Shown here piece after piece: positions 1-14,280 of a stretch of DNA of 64,000 nucleotides; positions within the stretch are counted from its first letter, which is position 1; each line of letters opens with the position of its first letter. The position numbers and the translations under genes were made by a program. A model generated the notes under the pieces. That model ran no database searches. It saw nothing but the letters and a program-made list of their open reading frames with translations, and had not been told where the DNA came from. This DNA comes from Actinomadura rudentiformis (GTDB lineage Bacteria; Actinomycetota; Actinomycetes; Streptosporangiales; Streptosporangiaceae), in NCBI RefSeq assembly GCF_008923185.1, contig NZ_WBMT01000007.1, positions 310,001 to 374,000 on the forward strand, in the 5' to 3' direction.

Positions 1-396
1 CATCGTCCCGGTGCCCTTCGTCCAGCTCTCCTGGATGGTGGTCACACGCCAGTACGCACCGTCGGTCAACGGCTTTCGCTCAGCCGCGGCTGCGGCCGCC
101 AGCAGGATCTGCTGCGTCGACATCGTGTCCAGCGCGAGCGCTTGCGGAGTCGAGGCCGAGCGCGTCGGGGTGGGCCCTGGGGTTTCACCGCCCGTCACTG
201 TGACCGCGGTCGCCGCGACAGCCGCCGCCGTGGCCACAGCCGCTAGGGCGAGCGGAATCGTCCAGCGCACTCGCCGGGACGTCTGGCGGCGGCCGGAGAT
301 CTCATCGTTCAGGCAAGTGAGAGCGTGGGCGGAGACCTGGGGGGTCGGCGGCGGCGGTTCCTGGAGCAGGTCGCGGACCATCTTCATCTCGTTCAT
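1..396 (-). CDS. CU044_5270-like membrane protein, partial (C-terminus off window)
   Basis: The first 132 residues of a protein that continues beyond the left edge. A short cytoplasmic N-terminus with a Pro run (about residues 14-18) and an Arg-rich stretch is followed by one membrane segment (about residues 45-66) and then an extracytoplasmic Thr/Ser/Pro-rich part. Its ATG overlaps the TGA of the upstream sigma gene (ATGA), so the two are translationally coupled. Proteins of this layout directly after an ECF sigma gene in actinomycetes are usually annotated CU044_5270 family and are thought to be membrane partners of the sigma factor; that role is inferred. No zinc-binding HxxxCxxC motif is visible in the part seen. 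Confidence 0.7.
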   Translation of the reverse strand, partial: MNEMKMVRDLLQEPPPPTPQVSAHALTCLNDEISGRRQTSRRVRWTIPLALAAVATAAAVAATAVTVTGGETPGPTPTRSASTPQALALDTMSTQQILLAAAAAAERKPLTDGAYWRVTTIQESWTKGTGTM

Positions 397-1001
397 GCGG
401 GCGACTCCTCGGTGGTGAGCGTGGGGTTGACCCCGCCCAGCGCCTCACGAAGTTTTCTCCGAGCCCGGTTCAGCCGCGAGGCCACCGTTCCGTTCTTGAG
501 ATCCAGCGCCTGCGCGACCTCGTCGTAACTGAGATCGGCGAGCGCCACCAGCAGCAGCACGTCCCGGTCGCCGGAGGGCAGCCGCGCCAGTGCCCTGGCG
601 AGTTCCTTTCCGACTTCGCCGGCGCTCACCTGGGCGGCGACACGGTCCTCGTGACCGGGGGCGACATGCTCGGCCGGCGTCCTGGCGAGCGCCCGGAAGA
701 AGCGCCGCTCTGACCGCCGGTGCACGGACACCAGGTTGGTGGCGATCCCGTAGAGCCACGGCCGGACGGCGCCCTTGGCGGGATCGAAGCGATCCCGCCT
801 GCGGAACGCCGCGAGGAACGTCTCGGCGGCGAGGTCGTCGGCGGCATCGGTACCGAGCCGCCGCGCGACATATCGATGGATCTCGTCGAAGTACCGGTGG
901 AAGATCTCGGCGAACACCTCGGGCTCATGCCACGACTTCTCGATCACAGCCGCGTCGCCGTCCGGGGCTCTGGCGGCATGCGAGGCGTGGCTCTCGTTCA
1001 T
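393..1001 (-). CDS. ECF-type RNA polymerase sigma factor
   Basis: A 202-residue sigma-70 family protein. Region 2 lies around residues 25-90 (motifs DEIHRYVARRLG and DLAAETFLAAFRRRDRF). Region 4 with its helix-turn-helix lies around residues 130-190 (LPSGDRDVLLLVALADLSYDEVA and NGTVASRLNRARRKLRE, read as separate pieces). It would direct RNA polymerase to a specific promoter set. I chose the ATG at 1001 because AAGGA lies just upstream; an upstream in-frame start would add 13 Arg/Pro-rich residues. The stop overlaps the start of the membrane partner, so both form one operon. The signal it answers to cannot be read from sequence. Confidence 0.85.
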   Translation of the reverse strand: MNESHASHAARAPDGDAAVIEKSWHEPEVFAEIFHRYFDEIHRYVARRLGTDAADDLAAETFLAAFRRRDRFDPAKGAVRPWLYGIATNLVSVHRRSERRFFRALARTPAEHVAPGHEDRVAAQVSAGEVGKELARALARLPSGDRDVLLLVALADLSYDEVAQALDLKNGTVASRLNRARRKLREALGGVNPTLTTEESPA

Positions 1002-1175
1002 GTGGGTCCTTCTGTGGGGGGCCGGTCGCCCTGTTCTCATCCGGAACCCTGGCCGTCCTTCACACTGGATCTCTTCCTACACCCGGACAGCACTCGGCCG
1101 CGGCTCCCGGGAGGTGTGGGAGGGAGCCGCGGCCGAGGTTTCCGGGTGGGTCAGCGATGGTGGGTCATCGGTGGG

Positions 1176-4100
1176 TCAGCGGACGTTGTAGGTCCTGATG
1201 ATCTGCTGGTCGATGGTGCTGCCGCCCGCGTCACCGGCGGCGACGCGGAGCGAGACCGACTGGCCCTTGACCGGAGCCGGGAGCGGTGCCGAGAAACGGC
1301 CGCCGCCGAGTGCCTTGACGCCAACGGGCGTCCAGGTCTTGCCGTCGTCGATCGACGTCCAGAACTTCAGGCCGGTGATCTTGGCAGTGCCACTGCCCTT
1401 GACGCGTGCGACCGTGAAGACGGCGGGCTTGCCCACCGGCTGGTTGCGCAAGTCGAGGCCGAGGTCGTAGTCCACGGTCAGCAGCGGCAGCCGCTCGGTA
1501 CCGGTCCCGGCCGGAGCCTTCGAACGGAATGTCCAGTCGGTCGAGGTCCGGGTGGAGACGGGCAGCGCGGCCGAGCTGTCATTCTCGTAGCGGAGCCGGT
1601 AGGTCGCGGGCGCCGTCGGGACCGTGAAGCGGGCACCCCGCGCCTCCACCTCGCGGATCTTGCTGTCACCCGCATAGAGGGTCATCTTCCGCTTGGTGGG
1701 ATCCGGCTCCTGCGGGAGGTCGCAGTCGAATCCGTCGGGGCGGGTCTGCAGGTCGACCAGGACGACGGTCATGACGCCGCGCGACCGGACCGACGCGGGC
1801 GGCTCGCAGCCGCTCACCCTCACGGTGGTCGCGGAGTTGGGGCCCGGCCGCATCGGCTGACGGCCCCAGGTCTTGGTGACACGGCTGCCGGGCTTGAGCG
1901 GGGAGAACGGCTCCTGGTCGACCCAGCCGTCCAGGAGCCCAGGGGACGCTTCGTCGTTCCACAGGAGCCCACGTCCGGCGGACACGTAGTCGGTGCGAGT
2001 GGTGCCCGTGGGAACGTCGCCCTCGCCCTCCTGGAGCAGGACGCCCTCGGGCGTCATGCCATAGCGCTTCTGCCAGTCCGGCCTGGTCGTGCCTCCGTCG
2101 AGGGTGGCGAAACGCTGGTCGACACGGGCGAGCCGCGCCTGGACGGCGGGAGTGACGACGAACGTCGGGTCGGCGGGGATCCGGTCGCCCATCGGCTCCA
2201 GGAGGTCCCAAACGGTGCCCGGTGCCGTGAGCCGGAACGCGCTGTACGCCTTGAAGGTGCCCTTCGTGACCGCCTCCGTCGGCTGTGCGTACACCTTCTC
2301 CGCAGAGCTGAGCGAGTAGACGGAGTCACCCCACAGGCCCTGCCCGTTGCCACGGACGTAGTGCGCGGCGGCCATGGTGGTCTCGGTCGCCTTGCCGGGG
2401 ACCGTGGCCTTGACCTCCTTGGATCCGGCACCGTCGAGGGTGACGGTGACGTCGCGGTCCACCATGACCTCGGGGTCGCCGACGAGCGCGGCCCTCTGCT
2501 TGCCGTCGGTGCTGTCGAAAACCGCGCCCATGACGCTGTAACGGCCGCTCGGCACCCGGAGCTTCGCGGTGCCGTCCGCGTCGGTCTCGGTGACGCTGAC
2601 GTACTGCGCCACGTCTTCCACGTTGAGAACACCGGTGTAGGCGGAGAACGCGCCCTCCGGGGTGTCCGGCAACGCGGTCGCCTTGACGGTCAGAGTGTGG
2701 CTGGGCGGCTCGACGTAGAACGTGACGAGCGTGTGAGGTCCCCCCTTGGCGTCGACCTCCGCCGCGTACAGGCCCGGCTTGTCCTTGAGCTTGGCGACAT
2801 CGATCTGCAGGGTCGCCGTGGCAGTGCCCTTGGCGGGGACGTCGACCTTGGTCTCCGACAGCGTCGCGGCGCCCTTGACGACACCGTCATTGCGGCGGAC
2901 GAGCCGCACGGAGAGCGGCAGGCTCGCGGCTTCGCGTCCGGTCCAGCTGACCTTGGAGGTCAACGTTCCGGTCTGCGGGTACGCGGCGGTGCCCAGGTGG
3001 ACCACGCCCGTCGACGACACCGCGGGTGCGGTGACGGCGGTCCCGGCGTCCAGGCGGCCGGTGCCGCGTTCGAACGCGTCGCCGCCCTTCGCCGGATCGG
3101 CCGCGCCGGTCAGCGCCGCCTTGATCTGCCCCGCCTTCCAGTCTGGATGCCGCTGGGCGACAAGGGCTGCGGCACCCGCGACGTGCGGCGTGGCCATGGA
3201 GGTGCCAGAGGCGGCGATGTAGCGCTCGTCGACCGGCTCGCCCATCGTCGTGCCCGCCGCGCGCGCGGCGACGATGTCCACGCCCGGTGCGACGATCTCG
3301 GGCTTGGCCGCGTACCGGCCTGGGCGCGGTCCCCGCGAGGAGAACTCCGCGAGGGCGTCCTCGCCGTCGACGGCGCCCACGGTCAGCGCCGAGCCGGCAG
3401 CGGCCGGAGTCGAGATGTCGGCCAAGCCGCCGGTGTTGCCGGCGGCCACCACGAACAACGAGCCGTGCTCGGCGGTCAGCTTGTCCACGGCCTGCGACAC
3501 CGGATCGGTGCCGTCGGAGGGCTCGAAGCCGCCCAGGCTCATGTTGACGACCTTGGCGCGCGGGGCGGCCCACTCGGCCCCGGCGATGACGTCGGACAGT
3601 TCGCCCTCGCCCTCGTCGTTCAGGACCTTGCCGATCAGGAGGGACGCGTCCGGTGCGACGCCCGTGCGCTCGCCGCCCGCCGCCTTTCCGGTGCCCGCGA
3701 CCGTGGCGGCGACGTGGGTGCCGTGCCCGTCGCGGTCCGCCACGTCCTCGGCCGTGCTGAAGTTCTTGGTCTCGGCGATGCGCCCGGCCAGGTCCGGGTG
3801 CGTGGCGTCGACTCCGGTGTCGAGCACGGCGACGGCGATCCCACGCCCGGTGAATCCCGCTTTCCAGGCGGCCGGCGCCCCGACCTGGGTGAGGTTCCGG
3901 TCCAGCTTGGCCGCGCGGATGGTCGGCGAGACGGCCCGCGAGACGGCCGGTGAGGACGAGGTTTTGACCTTCTGGTCCAGCCAGATGTGCCGGATGCCGC
4001 TCGACCGGCTTGTCAGGGCCGGGCCCAGCCGCACCCCCTGTCCCTTCGGCTGGCGCACGGCGACCGCCCCGATGCTGGACAGCTCGCGTTCCCGACGGGC

Positions 4101-4532
4101 ACCGAGGGTGCGCACACCCGCGTTCCCCGCCACGATCAGCGGCAGCTCCTTGCTCCGCGCGTCGTCGTACCCCTGCCGGATCAACGTGGTCACGTCGAAC
4201 AGGCGGGGGTCGAGCACCTTGCCCACCTGCGACGCGACGTCCACTGGCGTCACGACCACGTGCCCGTTCGGACGGTACGAGGTGTGGAACAGCTTGTTGG
4301 CCCGTCCCTTGCCCGGCTTCGCCGACACCGTGGGCAGGCGTCCCTTGACGGTGCTGACCTTCACCACGTCACCCGTCACCAGGGTGACCGTCCATGATTT
4401 GCCGGCGGGCAGCACGCCCTTCCCGGCCGCAGCGGTCACCGCGGCCTGCGCGGTCGCCATGGGCAGGACCGCCAGGCCACCGCCGGCCAGCGCCGCGCAG
4501 AGCGCCACCCGCCCCGCAGTTCGTCGTCTCAC
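1176..4532 (-). CDS. secreted S8-family subtilisin-like serine protease
   Basis: A 1118-residue exported protease. The N-terminus has RRR, a hydrophobic stretch and an Ala-rich cleavage region, a Sec-type signal peptide. A propeptide follows, then the subtilisin catalytic domain: Asp in VLDTGVD (about residue 237), His in GHGTHVA (about 272) and Ser in [11 protein letters not shown] (about 445), all intact. The remaining 600 or so residues look like beta-rich accessory domains. Start is a GTG preceded by a strong GAGGAGG site. It stands alone, between the sigma operon and the divergent heat-shock operon. Substrate unknown; an extracellular nutrient protease or processing enzyme is likely. Confidence 0.92.
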   Translation of the reverse strand: MRRRTAGRVALCAALAGGGLAVLPMATAQAAVTAAAGKGVLPAGKSWTVTLVTGDVVKVSTVKGRLPTVSAKPGKGRANKLFHTSYRPNGHVVVTPVDVASQVGKVLDPRLFDVTTLIRQGYDDARSKELPLIVAGNAGVRTLGARRERELSSIGAVAVRQPKGQGVRLGPALTSRSSGIRHIWLDQKVKTSSSPAVSRAVSPTIRAAKLDRNLTQVGAPAAWKAGFTGRGIAVAVLDTGVDATHPDLAGRIAETKNFSTAEDVADRDGHGTHVAATVAGTGKAAGGERTGVAPDASLLIGKVLNDEGEGELSDVIAGAEWAAPRAKVVNMSLGGFEPSDGTDPVSQAVDKLTAEHGSLFVVAAGNTGGLADISTPAAAGSALTVGAVDGEDALAEFSSRGPRPGRYAAKPEIVAPGVDIVAARAAGTTMGEPVDERYIAASGTSMATPHVAGAAALVAQRHPDWKAGQIKAALTGAADPAKGGDAFERGTGRLDAGTAVTAPAVSSTGVVHLGTAAYPQTGTLTSKVSWTGREAASLPLSVRLVRRNDGVVKGAATLSETKVDVPAKGTATATLQIDVAKLKDKPGLYAAEVDAKGGPHTLVTFYVEPPSHTLTVKATALPDTPEGAFSAYTGVLNVEDVAQYVSVTETDADGTAKLRVPSGRYSVMGAVFDSTDGKQRAALVGDPEVMVDRDVTVTLDGAGSKEVKATVPGKATETTMAAAHYVRGNGQGLWGDSVYSLSSAEKVYAQPTEAVTKGTFKAYSAFRLTAPGTVWDLLEPMGDRIPADPTFVVTPAVQARLARVDQRFATLDGGTTRPDWQKRYGMTPEGVLLQEGEGDVPTGTTRTDYVSAGRGLLWNDEASPGLLDGWVDQEPFSPLKPGSRVTKTWGRQPMRPGPNSATTVRVSGCEPPASVRSRGVMTVVLVDLQTRPDGFDCDLPQEPDPTKRKMTLYAGDSKIREVEARGARFTVPTAPATYRLRYENDSSAALPVSTRTSTDWTFRSKAPAGTGTERLPLLTVDYDLGLDLRNQPVGKPAVFTVARVKGSGTAKITGLKFWTSIDDGKTWTPVGVKALGGGRFSAPLPAPVKGQSVSLRVAAGDAGGSTIDQQIIRTYNVR

Positions 4533-4887
4533 CAGACCTCCTCATGATGATCGTCCTGAGGTGATCACCCGAAGCGCCGATCCACTTTCCCGGGCGCCCG
4601 GCCTCCTTCCTGAGGGCGAGACGCCTGGGCCGGGGCTCCTCCGGGGTGAGGAAAACGGCCCTGAGAAGGCTGTGGGCGGGAACGGGAATGCCCGGCTCAC
4701 TCGTCCTGTTAGAGAGAACAGCAGCAAAGTTGAGTCGGGTCGACTCAAGTCATTTGACAAGTCGATCCGTACCGGGCAACCTTGCGAACTGGAGACTCAG
4801 CCGGCCGCCCTCCGGGGGCGACGGCGGCCGGGTCACATACCGACGAAACACACCGACGAAGCAGCATCACGACGGAGGACGAGAGAC
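4533..4887. promoter_or_regulatory. intergenic control region of the dnaK operon and the S8 protease
   Basis: This 355-base divergent region holds the ribosome-binding site of the protease gene at its left end and the HspR operator (4729-4749) with a TTGACA -35 candidate (4754-4759) at its right. No convincing -10 hexamer sits at the ideal distance, and no gene is supported here. The dnaK reading frame is open upstream through this region without a start or coding character, so it is not part of the protein. Confidence 0.6.
4729..4749 (+). promoter_or_regulatory. HAIR operator (HspR-associated inverted repeat)
   Basis: The sequence reads GTTGAGT, a 7-base spacer, then ACTCAAG. The published HAIR consensus is CTTGAGT-N7-ACTCAAG, so 13 of 14 arm bases match. 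It lies about 140 bases upstream of dnaK and immediately before a TTGACA hexamer (4754-4759), the place expected for a repressor blocking the heat-shock promoter. The repressor gene hspR is the fourth gene of this operon, so the loop is autoregulatory. Confidence 0.88.
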
Positions 4888-6749
<1,862 letters not shown>

Positions 6750-6753
<4 letters not shown>

Positions 6754-7385
6754 CCAACCCTCCCACCGAGGGCGAGGAGCGCGAAGGTCCGGTGATCCGC
6801 GACAAGCGGCGCATCGATCCCCAGACCGGCCAGGTCCGGGAGCCGGCGGAACGGCCGGCCCCCGGATCTCCGGGGGGTGGGAGCGCCGCGGCCTCAGCGG
6901 GCACCACGACCAGCGAGGAGACAGAGGCCCTCAAGACGCAACTCGACGAGCGCACCCTGGACCTCAAGCGGCTCAAGGCGGAATACGACAACTACCGCAA
7001 GCGGGTCGAGCGGGACCGGGTGGCCGTTCGCGAACAGGCCCTCGCCAACGTGCTCAACGAGCTCCTTCCGGTGCTCGACGACATCGGCCGGGCCCGTGAC
7101 CACGACGAGCTCACCGGCGGCTTCAAGTCGGTGGGCGAGGCGCTGGAGGCGGTGACCGGCAAGCTCGGATTGGAACGCTTCGGCGAGAAGGGCGAGCCCT
7201 TCGACCCGGTGGTGCACGAGGCGCTCATGCACGCGTACTCGGCCGACGTGACCGAGACGAGCGTGGTGGACGTGCTCCAGCCCGGTTACCGCATCGGCGA
7301 GCGGGTACTGCGACCCGCCCGCGTCGCGGTGGCCGAGCCCGACCCTGACGCTGGCGACGCCGAGAGCGGCGGCGAAGGCGAGTGA
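6750..7385 (+). CDS. grpE: nucleotide exchange factor GrpE
   Basis: A 211-residue protein with a disordered charged N-terminus, a long coiled-coil helix (about residues 55-110, with [16 protein letters not shown]) and the C-terminal beta domain ([32 protein letters not shown]). It releases ADP from DnaK. The GTG start overlaps the dnaK stop (GTGA), implying translational coupling. It is followed by a strong hairpin and a repeat array before dnaJ. Confidence 0.97.
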
Positions 7386-7393
7386 CCCCGGGT

Positions 7394-7436
7394 CCGGGTG
7401 GTCCCGTTCCTTCCTCCGGGGAACGGGACCACCCGG
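7394..7436 (+). terminator. 17-bp hairpin after grpE
   Basis: Arms 7394-7410 and 7420-7436 are perfectly complementary over 17 bases with a 9-base loop, beginning 8 bases after the grpE stop. There is no T-tract. In a high-GC actinomycete it can act as a terminator or attenuator, or as an RNA processing site that sets the dnaK-grpE to dnaJ-hspR-clpB ratio. Confidence 0.75.
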
Positions 7437-7442
7437 GCCAGG

Positions 7443-7545
7443 ATCGAGCCGGACGCAGTAATCGAGCCAGACGCAGCAGACGGCTCGACGCGGTAAACGA
7501 CGAAGACGCTGTAGACGAGAAGACGCTGTAGACGAAGACGCAGTG
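7443..7545 (+). repeat. six-unit degenerate tandem repeat between grpE and dnaJ
   Basis: Units at 7443-7460, 7461-7478, 7479-7495, 7496-7513, 7514-7530 and 7531-7545 share the core GACGCNGTA. Units 1 and 2 are near identical, as are units 4 and 5; the period is 17-18 bases, with the last unit shortened. The array fills the space between the grpE hairpin and dnaJ. No function is evident. Confidence 0.75.
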
Positions 7546-7568
7546 GCACTAGCAGAAAGCGGGGCGCC

Positions 7569-8741
7569 GTGAGCACCAAGGACTACCTGGAGAAGGACTA
7601 CTACAAGGTCCTGGGTGTCTCGAAGTCCGCCTCGCAGGACGAGATCAAGAAGTCCTACCGCAAGCTGGCGCGCAAGTACCACCCGGACGCCAACAAGGGC
7701 GACGCCGAGTCCGAGGAGAAGTTCAAGGAGGTCTCCGAGGCCTACGACGTCCTCTCCGACGAGAAGCGCCGCAAGGAGTACGACTCCATGCGGGCCATGC
7801 CCGGTGGCTTCCGCGGCCAGCAGGGCGGGGGCTTCGGTTTCGACCTGGGCGACCTCTTCGGGCAGACCGGGACCTCCGGCGGCGCGAGCGGCGCCGGCGA
7901 GCGCATCGGGGACATCTTCGGCGGCCTGTTCAACCGCGGCGGCGGGGCCGGGAGCCGTACGGCCGGCACGCGGCGCGCACGGCGGGGTTCGGACGTCGAG
8001 ACCGACGTGACGCTGTCGTTCGGCCGCTCGATGAACGGCGTGACCGTCCCGATCAAGCTGACCAGCGAGGCCGCCTGCCCGACCTGCCGCGGCACCGGCG
8101 CCAAGGCCGGGACCGTGCCGCGGGTGTGCCCCTCCTGTGAGGGCACCGGGCACGAGACGCGCAACCTGGGCAACTTCGGCTTCCAGGAGCCGTGCAGGGA
8201 GTGCCGCGGCCGCGGGCTCGTCGTCGACGACCCGTGCACCACGTGCCACGGCAGCGGCCGCGCGACCGGCACCCGGACGATCCAGGCCCGCATCCCGGCG
8301 GGCGTCGCCGACGGGCAGAAGATCCGCCTGAAGGGCAAGGGCGCACCCGGCGAGAACGGCGGCCCGGCCGGCGACCTCTACGTGAACATCAAGGTCCTGC
8401 CGCACAAGGCGTTCGGCCGCAGCGGCGACAACCTGACCCTGACGGTCCCGGTGACGTTCCCCGAGGCCGCGCTGGGCGCCGAGATCAAGGTGCCCACGTT
8501 CCAGGGCCAGCCGGTGACGTTGCGCCTGCCGGAGGGCACGCCCAACGGCCGCACGCTCCGCGTGAAGGGCCGCGGCGCCCCCCGCCGCGACGGCACCAAG
8601 GGTGACCTGCTCGTCACGATCGACGTGCAGGTGCCGCAGAAGCTCGACGACACGACCCGCGAGGCGCTGGAGCGGCTGCGCGCCGCCGGTGACGGCGACG
8701 ATCTGCGCAGCGAGCTGCTCCAGCAGGCCCGAGAGGAGTGA
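7569..8741 (+). CDS. dnaJ: co-chaperone DnaJ (Hsp40)
   Basis: A 390-residue type I J-protein. The J domain (about residues 9-75) has the HPD motif in YHPDANKG. A Gly/Phe-rich linker follows, then a zinc finger with four CxxCxGxG repeats ([32 protein letters not shown]) and a C-terminal substrate-binding domain. The start is GTG. It stimulates DnaK ATPase and delivers unfolded clients. The gene runs into hspR with essentially no gap. Confidence 0.98.
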   Translation: MSTKDYLEKDYYKVLGVSKSASQDEIKKSYRKLARKYHPDANKGDAESEEKFKEVSEAYDVLSDEKRRKEYDSMRAMPGGFRGQQGGGFGFDLGDLFGQTGTSGGASGAGERIGDIFGGLFNRGGGAGSRTAGTRRARRGSDVETDVTLSFGRSMNGVTVPIKLTSEAACPTCRGTGAKAGTVPRVCPSCEGTGHETRNLGNFGFQEPCRECRGRGLVVDDPCTTCHGSGRATGTRTIQARIPAGVADGQKIRLKGKGAPGENGGPAGDLYVNIKVLPHKAFGRSGDNLTLTVPVTFPEAALGAEIKVPTFQGQPVTLRLPEGTPNGRTLRVKGRGAPRRDGTKGDLLVTIDVQVPQKLDDTTREALERLRAAGDGDDLRSELLQQAREE

Positions 8742-8743
8742 TC

Positions 8744-9190
8744 ATGGACCCGTTCGGCGACGACACCCCGGTCTATGTGATCTCGGTGGCGGCGCAGCTG
8801 TCCGGCCTCCATCCGCAGACGCTACGGACCTACGACCGGCTCGGCCTGGTCTCTCCCGGCCGCACCGCGGGTCGCGGCCGCCGCTACTCGATGCGCGACA
8901 TCGTGCAGTTGCGGGAGATCCAGCGGCTCTCCCAGGAGGAGGGCATCAACCTCTCCGGCATCAAGCACATCCTCGAGCTGCAGCGCGACAACATCCATCT
9001 CCGCGAGGAGCTGGCCAAGGCGCACGCGGCGCTCGAGGACCTCGCCAACGAGCTCGAGTCGACCCGGGCCGTGGCGGCGCGGCTGGCGCAGCAGCGCCGG
9101 CGCGGCGACGTCGCCGAGTCTCCGGGCACCGACCTCGTGCCGATCCGCCACACGGGCGTCGTGATCTGGCACGAACGCCACTCCGACTGA
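8744..9190 (+). CDS. hspR: heat-shock repressor HspR (MerR family)
   Basis: A 148-residue MerR-type protein: winged HTH near residues 10-75 ([20 protein letters not shown], then RLGLVSPGR and GRRYSMRDI), then a coiled-coil dimerisation helix. It binds HAIR operators, usually together with DnaK, and represses this operon. The ATG at 8744 is preceded by GAGAGGA at good spacing; a GTG at 8738 overlapping the dnaJ stop is the alternative. Position directly after dnaJ is typical of actinobacteria. Confidence 0.96.
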   Translation: MDPFGDDTPVYVISVAAQLSGLHPQTLRTYDRLGLVSPGRTAGRGRRYSMRDIVQLREIQRLSQEEGINLSGIKHILELQRDNIHLREELAKAHAALEDLANELESTRAVAARLAQQRRRGDVAESPGTDLVPIRHTGVVIWHERHSD

Positions 9191-9239
9191 CGGCGCCACT
9201 CTGACTGACCATCACAGATCACGGGGCGAACGAAGAAAC

Positions 9240-11843
<2,604 letters not shown>

Positions 11844-11851
11844 ATAAACCG

Positions 11852-11888
11852 AAAGGCCGCCGCTCCTGTGCTGAGGGTGGCGGCCTTT
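11852..11888 (+). terminator. terminator of the dnaK-clpB operon
   Basis: AAAGGCCGCC (11852-11861) and GGCGGCCTTT (11879-11888) form a perfect 10-bp stem with a 17-base loop, ending in T residues, 8 bases after the clpB stop. Confidence 0.85.
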
Positions 11889-11917
11889 GCCTGCCCGCAA
11901 ACTGTTCAAAATGGGGG

Positions 11918-11946
11918 TTGACGGGTGGGCGACTCCTTTATACAGT
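11918..11946 (+). promoter_or_regulatory. sigma-70 type promoter
   Basis: TTGACG (11918-11923), a 17-base spacer and TACAGT (11941-11946) fit the actinobacterial housekeeping consensus. The nearest supported downstream gene starts at 12189, implying a leader of about 235 bases. The stretch 11889-12188 contains no other supported gene. Confidence 0.6.
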
Positions 11947-12188
11947 CTCCCGCATGGAGTCCTGATTCTCACGGTTGAGCCCAGTCGCCGCCCTCGTGCG
12001 GCCCGCTCCCCACGCATCGCTCCCGGCATGTCAGCCCTGGTTCCCTACGTTCGCAGCAGGCACATTCACGTGTCCGCAGCCGACGTGACCTCGTCCTGAA
12101 CGCTCCGGCGAGCATTCCTCATTCATTTACCGGTCCGCCATGACCGCTTTTTGGCGACCGTTCACAAGTGTGCTCGGAGGTTTGTCTT

Positions 12189-12380
12189 ATGCGTACCCAA
12201 AATCAGGATCTCGCCAATATCCTTGCCGCCAAGAACCTGAGCGACAACGGCAAGAAGAAAAGCAAGAAGAAGCAGCAGCGCAACCTCGACCCCAAGACCG
12301 CCGCGGCCTTCGCGCGTGGCGGAGCGGGACGCCGGAACGCCCGGCAACTGCCCACGCGGCAGCTCAACCGGGGTCGCTGA
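12189..12380 (+). CDS. small strongly basic protein of unknown function
   Basis: A 63-residue protein with a central lysine block (KKKSKKKQQRN) and an Arg-rich C-terminus, highly charged and probably disordered. The ATG is preceded by CGGAGG 8 bases upstream. A consensus promoter sits 240 bases upstream and a strong hairpin follows, so it is a self-contained transcription unit. Composition suggests nucleic-acid or ribosome binding; this is inference and no family was recognised. Confidence 0.6.
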   Translation: MRTQNQDLANILAAKNLSDNGKKKSKKKQQRNLDPKTAAAFARGGAGRRNARQLPTRQLNRGR

Positions 12381-12389
12381 GACGACGAA

Positions 12390-12419
12390 CGGGCCCTGGT
12401 TCCCAGGAACCAGGGCCCG
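12390..12419 (+). terminator. palindromic hairpin after the small basic protein gene
   Basis: CGGGCCCTGGTTCC (12390-12403) and its perfect complement (12406-12419) flank a 2-base centre, giving a 12- to 13-bp stem. It lies 10 bases after the stop codon and could work in both directions. Confidence 0.65.
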
Positions 12420-12481
12420 CTCACGCCCTGCGCATACCCAAGGCGCAACGCCCCGCGCACAGTCGAGACGCGTCGGCTCCT

Positions 12482-12664
12482 TTACGGCGTCGTGTGCTGT
12501 TCGCCGCCCGGGGCGGCGATCCCCTCGAACGGGCTCGCCGGGTGCGGGACGACCGATGCGACCGCGCCCAGCCCGATCAGGAGCGCGGCCACGGCCAGGC
12601 GCCGGCGCAGCCTGCCCTGGCCACCCGCCGCTGTCCTGACGGCTTGCACGTCGTGTCGGTTCAT
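12482..12664 (-). CDS. small single-pass membrane or secreted protein
   Basis: A 60-residue protein with an Arg-rich N-terminus (about residues 18-23), one hydrophobic segment (AVAALLIGLGAVASVV) and a short Pro/Gly-rich tail. The start is preceded by GAAGGGACGGG and third codon positions are GC-rich, so it appears genuine although short. A TTGAGT/TAGTGA pair upstream may be its promoter. Function unknown. Confidence 0.5.
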   Translation of the reverse strand: MNRHDVQAVRTAAGGQGRLRRRLAVAALLIGLGAVASVVPHPASPFEGIAAPGGEQHTTP

Positions 12665-12805
12665 CGCCCGTCCCTTCGAAGATCGTCCTGCATCGAAACT
12701 ACGGAACGGGCACGGACCTCACTATGCGTTCAGCTCCCCAACTCAAGGTAGGGCTAGCCCCACCATGACCTAGGTACGCGTACTCAGGCGCCGACACCCC
12801 AGATC

Positions 12806-13807
12806 TCAACGAGGGGCAGGCCCGTCCTTCACCGAACCGCTGCAACCCGAGGCTGACTTGACGTGCGGGATCGTCTTGGACGAGCCCCCAGGGCGCTTGT
12901 AGCCCGAGCGGCCACTGTTGCGGTAGGCGTAGTTGTGCTTGGCGCATCGGCGGTCGCGGGAGAACCACCAGTACGTGACCATCCCGTTCGAGCCCGCGTT
13001 CCGGAAGCTGTTTCCCGAGGCGTACACGTAGCTGCTGCCATCGCTCATGCGGATCGGGTCGCCCGAGATCGTGTGGAACGTGTTGTCCTTGACGATGTTG
13101 TACGCCCTCTTGCTGCCGGAGCTGCCCACGGCGAAGTAGACGCCGTGCATGTTGCCGTACTTGTCGATGATCTCCCATTGGCCGTCCGGCCGACGCTTCC
13201 TGTAGCGCTGCGAGTTCTCCAGCCGCAGGAACGTGTTGCCTGTGACCTTCGCCGACCGGACGTTCTTGAGGTGGACCGCGCCGTAGCCGTTCCTGCCACG
13301 GTTCTTCTTCCGCTTGGTGCCGAGGTCGCTGAACGTGGTCTTCTTGACCACGATGCCGCTGAGCGCTCCGCTGCCGCTGGCGAGCACGCCGCCATGCGTG
13401 TAGTTCTTGATCTTGCAGCCCTCGACGCTGGACTTCGAGGTCCGCAAGGTGATCGCATAGCCCGAGGCGCCCTTGCCGTCCAGGGTCGCGTTCTTGCACT
13501 TCACCGCGAGGCTGGTGGCGGGCAGTTCAGCGCCCGGGTCGATCGAGCCTGAGTAGACGCCCGGGGCGAGCACCATCGTCGCCTTGGACGCCCCCGCGCC
13601 CCTCGCTTTCAGCACCCGCACCGCGTCGGCGAGCGTCCGGACGGCGCGGTCCGCGGCGAGACCGGCGCCCGCGGCCGAGGCGGTCGCGGCGCCGGACGGG
13701 TTCACGTACACCGTGATCTCGGTCCGCGCGGACGCGGCGGAGGGTACGCCGAGAACGGTGCCGATGGCTGTCGCGCAAGCGAGTGAGGCGGTGACGAGTG
13801 TGCGCAT
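12806..13807 (-). CDS. secreted parallel beta-helix repeat protein
   Basis: About 333 residues with a signal peptide (TLVTASLACATAIG followed by an Ala-rich cleavage site). The mature part shows repeated short beta-rung segments (GVLASGSGALSGIVVKKT, KVTGNTFLRLEN, NIVKDNTFHTISG, YASGNSFRNAGSNG), the pattern of right-handed beta-helix, pectate-lyase-like proteins. Such folds occur in extracellular polysaccharide lyases, but no catalytic set was recognised. AGGAG lies just upstream of two adjacent ATGs (13810 and 13807); a start at 13849 lacks a site and would disturb the signal peptide. Confidence 0.75.
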   Translation of the reverse strand: MRTLVTASLACATAIGTVLGVPSAASARTEITVYVNPSGAATASAAGAGLAADRAVRTLADAVRVLKARGAGASKATMVLAPGVYSGSIDPGAELPATSLAVKCKNATLDGKGASGYAITLRTSKSSVEGCKIKNYTHGGVLASGSGALSGIVVKKTTFSDLGTKRKKNRGRNGYGAVHLKNVRSAKVTGNTFLRLENSQRYRKRRPDGQWEIIDKYGNMHGVYFAVGSSGSKRAYNIVKDNTFHTISGDPIRMSDGSSYVYASGNSFRNAGSNGMVTYWWFSRDRRCAKHNYAYRNSGRSGYKRPGGSSKTIPHVKSASGCSGSVKDGPAPR

Positions 13808-13984
13808 CATGCTCCTCTGCAGGAGATTGATCATCTGGGCGGTCCACATTGTTCACCACCGACCGGATCGCGGGGGTGTATCTGGCTACACCCCGGTTTC
13901 GGGAGCCTGCTCGCTCGTTCCGCCGATCCACGTTCAGCAGAGTGGACCACGTTCCCGACAGACCCCGACCCACGGAGGAACCCC

Positions 13985-14152
13985 GTGAAAGCCCTGCTCT
14001 GGATCGTGCTCGTCGCCGGCCTCGCCACCAACGCCTTCTTCAGCCTCACCGACGACGGAGCGCTCAAGATCGCGGTGAACGTCACGACGGGTCTGCTCGC
14101 GCTATCCGCGATCGCGGGCCTGGTGATGCTCCGCAAGCGAAGCCGCTTGTAG
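13985..14152 (+). CDS. small two-helix membrane protein
   Basis: A 55-residue protein with two hydrophobic segments (ALLWIVLVAGLATNAFF and GLLALSAIAGLVMLRK) and a basic C-terminus. The GTG start has GGAGG 6 bases upstream and codon usage matches neighbouring genes. It stands alone, divergent from the beta-helix gene. Function unknown. Confidence 0.6.
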   Translation: MKALLWIVLVAGLATNAFFSLTDDGALKIAVNVTTGLLALSAIAGLVMLRKRSRL

Positions 14153-14280
14153 CCGGAGCCCGCCGAGCCCGGAAAAACTCCGGTCCGATCGCCCTGCCCC
14201 CGGCATGTCTCTCGCCAGAAAGGCATGTAACGTACTGCGTACATTTGTTCATGGCGCGAGTGACAAACGGTGAGGAATTA

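Noticed and set aside
720..3953. Very long plus-strand open frame over the sigma and protease genes
   Set aside because: It is antisense to two clear genes and owes its length to high third-position GC; its product is Arg/Gly/Ala-rich without domains.
11887..12099. 70-codon plus-strand frame after clpB
   Set aside because: It begins inside the terminator, has no site and no coding bias.
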